Part shown: positions 63,400 through 64,000 of the stretch, in pieces
Layout: every line of letters begins with the position of its first letter
How positions within the stretch are numbered: position 1 is the stretch's first letter
DNA from: Dugong dugon
Taxonomy: Eukaryota > Chordata > Mammalia > Sirenia > Dugongidae
Direction of reading: 5' to 3'
DNA: 64,000 bases
Assembly (NCBI GenBank): GCA_030035585.1
Contig: CM057471.1
Location: 95,543,819 to 95,607,818 of the forward strand
Made by a program: the position numbers and the translations under genes
The notes under the pieces: generated by a model
The model's database searches: none
Told to the model about the DNA's origin: nothing
What the model saw: only the letters and a program-made list of their open reading frames with translations

Positions 63400-63960
63400 C
63401 TATATTAACTTTTTATCAGTACATAACAAATTACAACAAACTTAGTGACTTAAAACAAGACATATTTATTGTCTCACAGTGTTCATCATTCAGGGTTCTG
63501 GGCATGGCTTAGCTGACTTCTTTATTTCAGGGTCTCAAAAGGCCGAAATCAACTGAAATCAAGATGTTGGCTGGGGCTGTGGTGTCATCTGAGCCTTGGG
63601 ATCTTCCTCCAAACTCGCTTGGCTGTAGGCAAAATTCAGTTCCTCATGGTTGTAGGACTGGGGCCCTCAGTCAGGCTGCCTACAGTTTCCTGCCTATTGG
63701 CCATTCCGATAGACCCTCTACCAACACGGCAGCTTGCTTCCTGCCAGCAAGTGAGAAAAGTCTCTGACGTTAGAGAAGTCTCAATCCCTCTTTTAAAGAC
63801 TTTCACCTAATTAAATCAGGCCCATCCAGGATAATCTCTCTTTTGATTTGATTTTTGCCAGATTCTATTGGCTAGAAGCAAGTCAGTGATCCCCTTGCAC
63901 CGCAGGAGAGGAGGTCTCACAAAAGCATGAACAATAACCAAGAAGAAAACAATATCTGTA
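63400..63960 (-). mobile_element. MLT1 LTR (ERVL-MaLR), old
   Basis: Plus strand shows TTAGTGACTTAAAACAAGACA, TTTATTGTCTCACAG, AACACGGCAGCTTGCTTC and TTCTATTGGCTAGAAGCAAGTCA in the order of reversed MLT1. Much more diverged than the four MaLR LTRs above. Frames of 63-67 codons inside are shadows. Confidence 0.75.
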
Positions 63961-64000
63961 ATTCTATACTATTCCTAATTTAAGGCAGAGGTCAGTGCTC

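Overview
This is a stretch of nuclear genome from a placental mammal of the superorder Afrotheria, most likely a paenungulate such as an elephant. Two things support this. About thirty copies of the tRNA-derived AfroSINE family are present (5' ends of the type GGAGCCCTGGTGG, internal B box GTTCGAATCC, 3' tails of the type CTATGAGTCGGAATCGACTC). There are also several copies of an RTE/BovB-type LINE that ends in the same tail (RTE1_LA-like). No host protein-coding exon, rRNA, functional tRNA, CRISPR array or bacterial operon can be supported. Every long reading frame belongs to a retroelement or is a shadow of one, so the window looks intergenic or deeply intronic.

Layout. 1-5.6 kb: two L1 LINEs in the same (minus) orientation. 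The first carries a MaLR LTR and the second a TA-flanked mariner-like MITE. 5.6-12.3 kb: SINEs, a tRNA-Gly-derived SINE, MIR, MER5-like remnants and old L1/HAL1 remnants. 12.3-14.8 kb: an RTE LINE whose 5' half is inverted relative to its 3' half, enclosed by one 11-bp target-site duplication. 15-18.7 kb: SINEs embedded in TA microsatellites, then the 3' end of an ERV-L provirus with a dUTPase remnant. 18.7-34.9 kb: a full-length but decayed L1, split by a younger 8.5-kb L1 (20461-28970). The young copy has an intact ORF1, an ORF2 with a single in-frame stop, 266-bp tandem units in its 5'UTR and a three-module 3'UTR. 35-47 kb: unique sequence with SINEs, MIRs, two MaLR LTRs, a palindromic hAT-like MITE and an internally deleted L1 5' fragment. 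47-58 kb: mostly unique sequence with MER20, RTE and SINE insertions. 58-64 kb: MaLR and ERV-L LTRs, a three-level L1/L1/SINE nest, and an MLT1 LTR.

How the elements work together. L1 ORF1p and ORF2p form the L1 particle and copy L1 RNA by target-primed reverse transcription. The SINEs have no protein and carry RTE-like tails, so the RTE enzyme is their likely mobiliser. Nesting gives a relative order: ERV-L first, then the old L1, then the young L1; and old L1M(-), then L1M(+), then AfroSINE. The most unusual observation is a short lysine-rich reading frame between L1 ORF1 and ORF2. It is recognisable in three L1 copies of different age, and in the youngest its stop codon overlaps the ORF2 start codon (ATGA).
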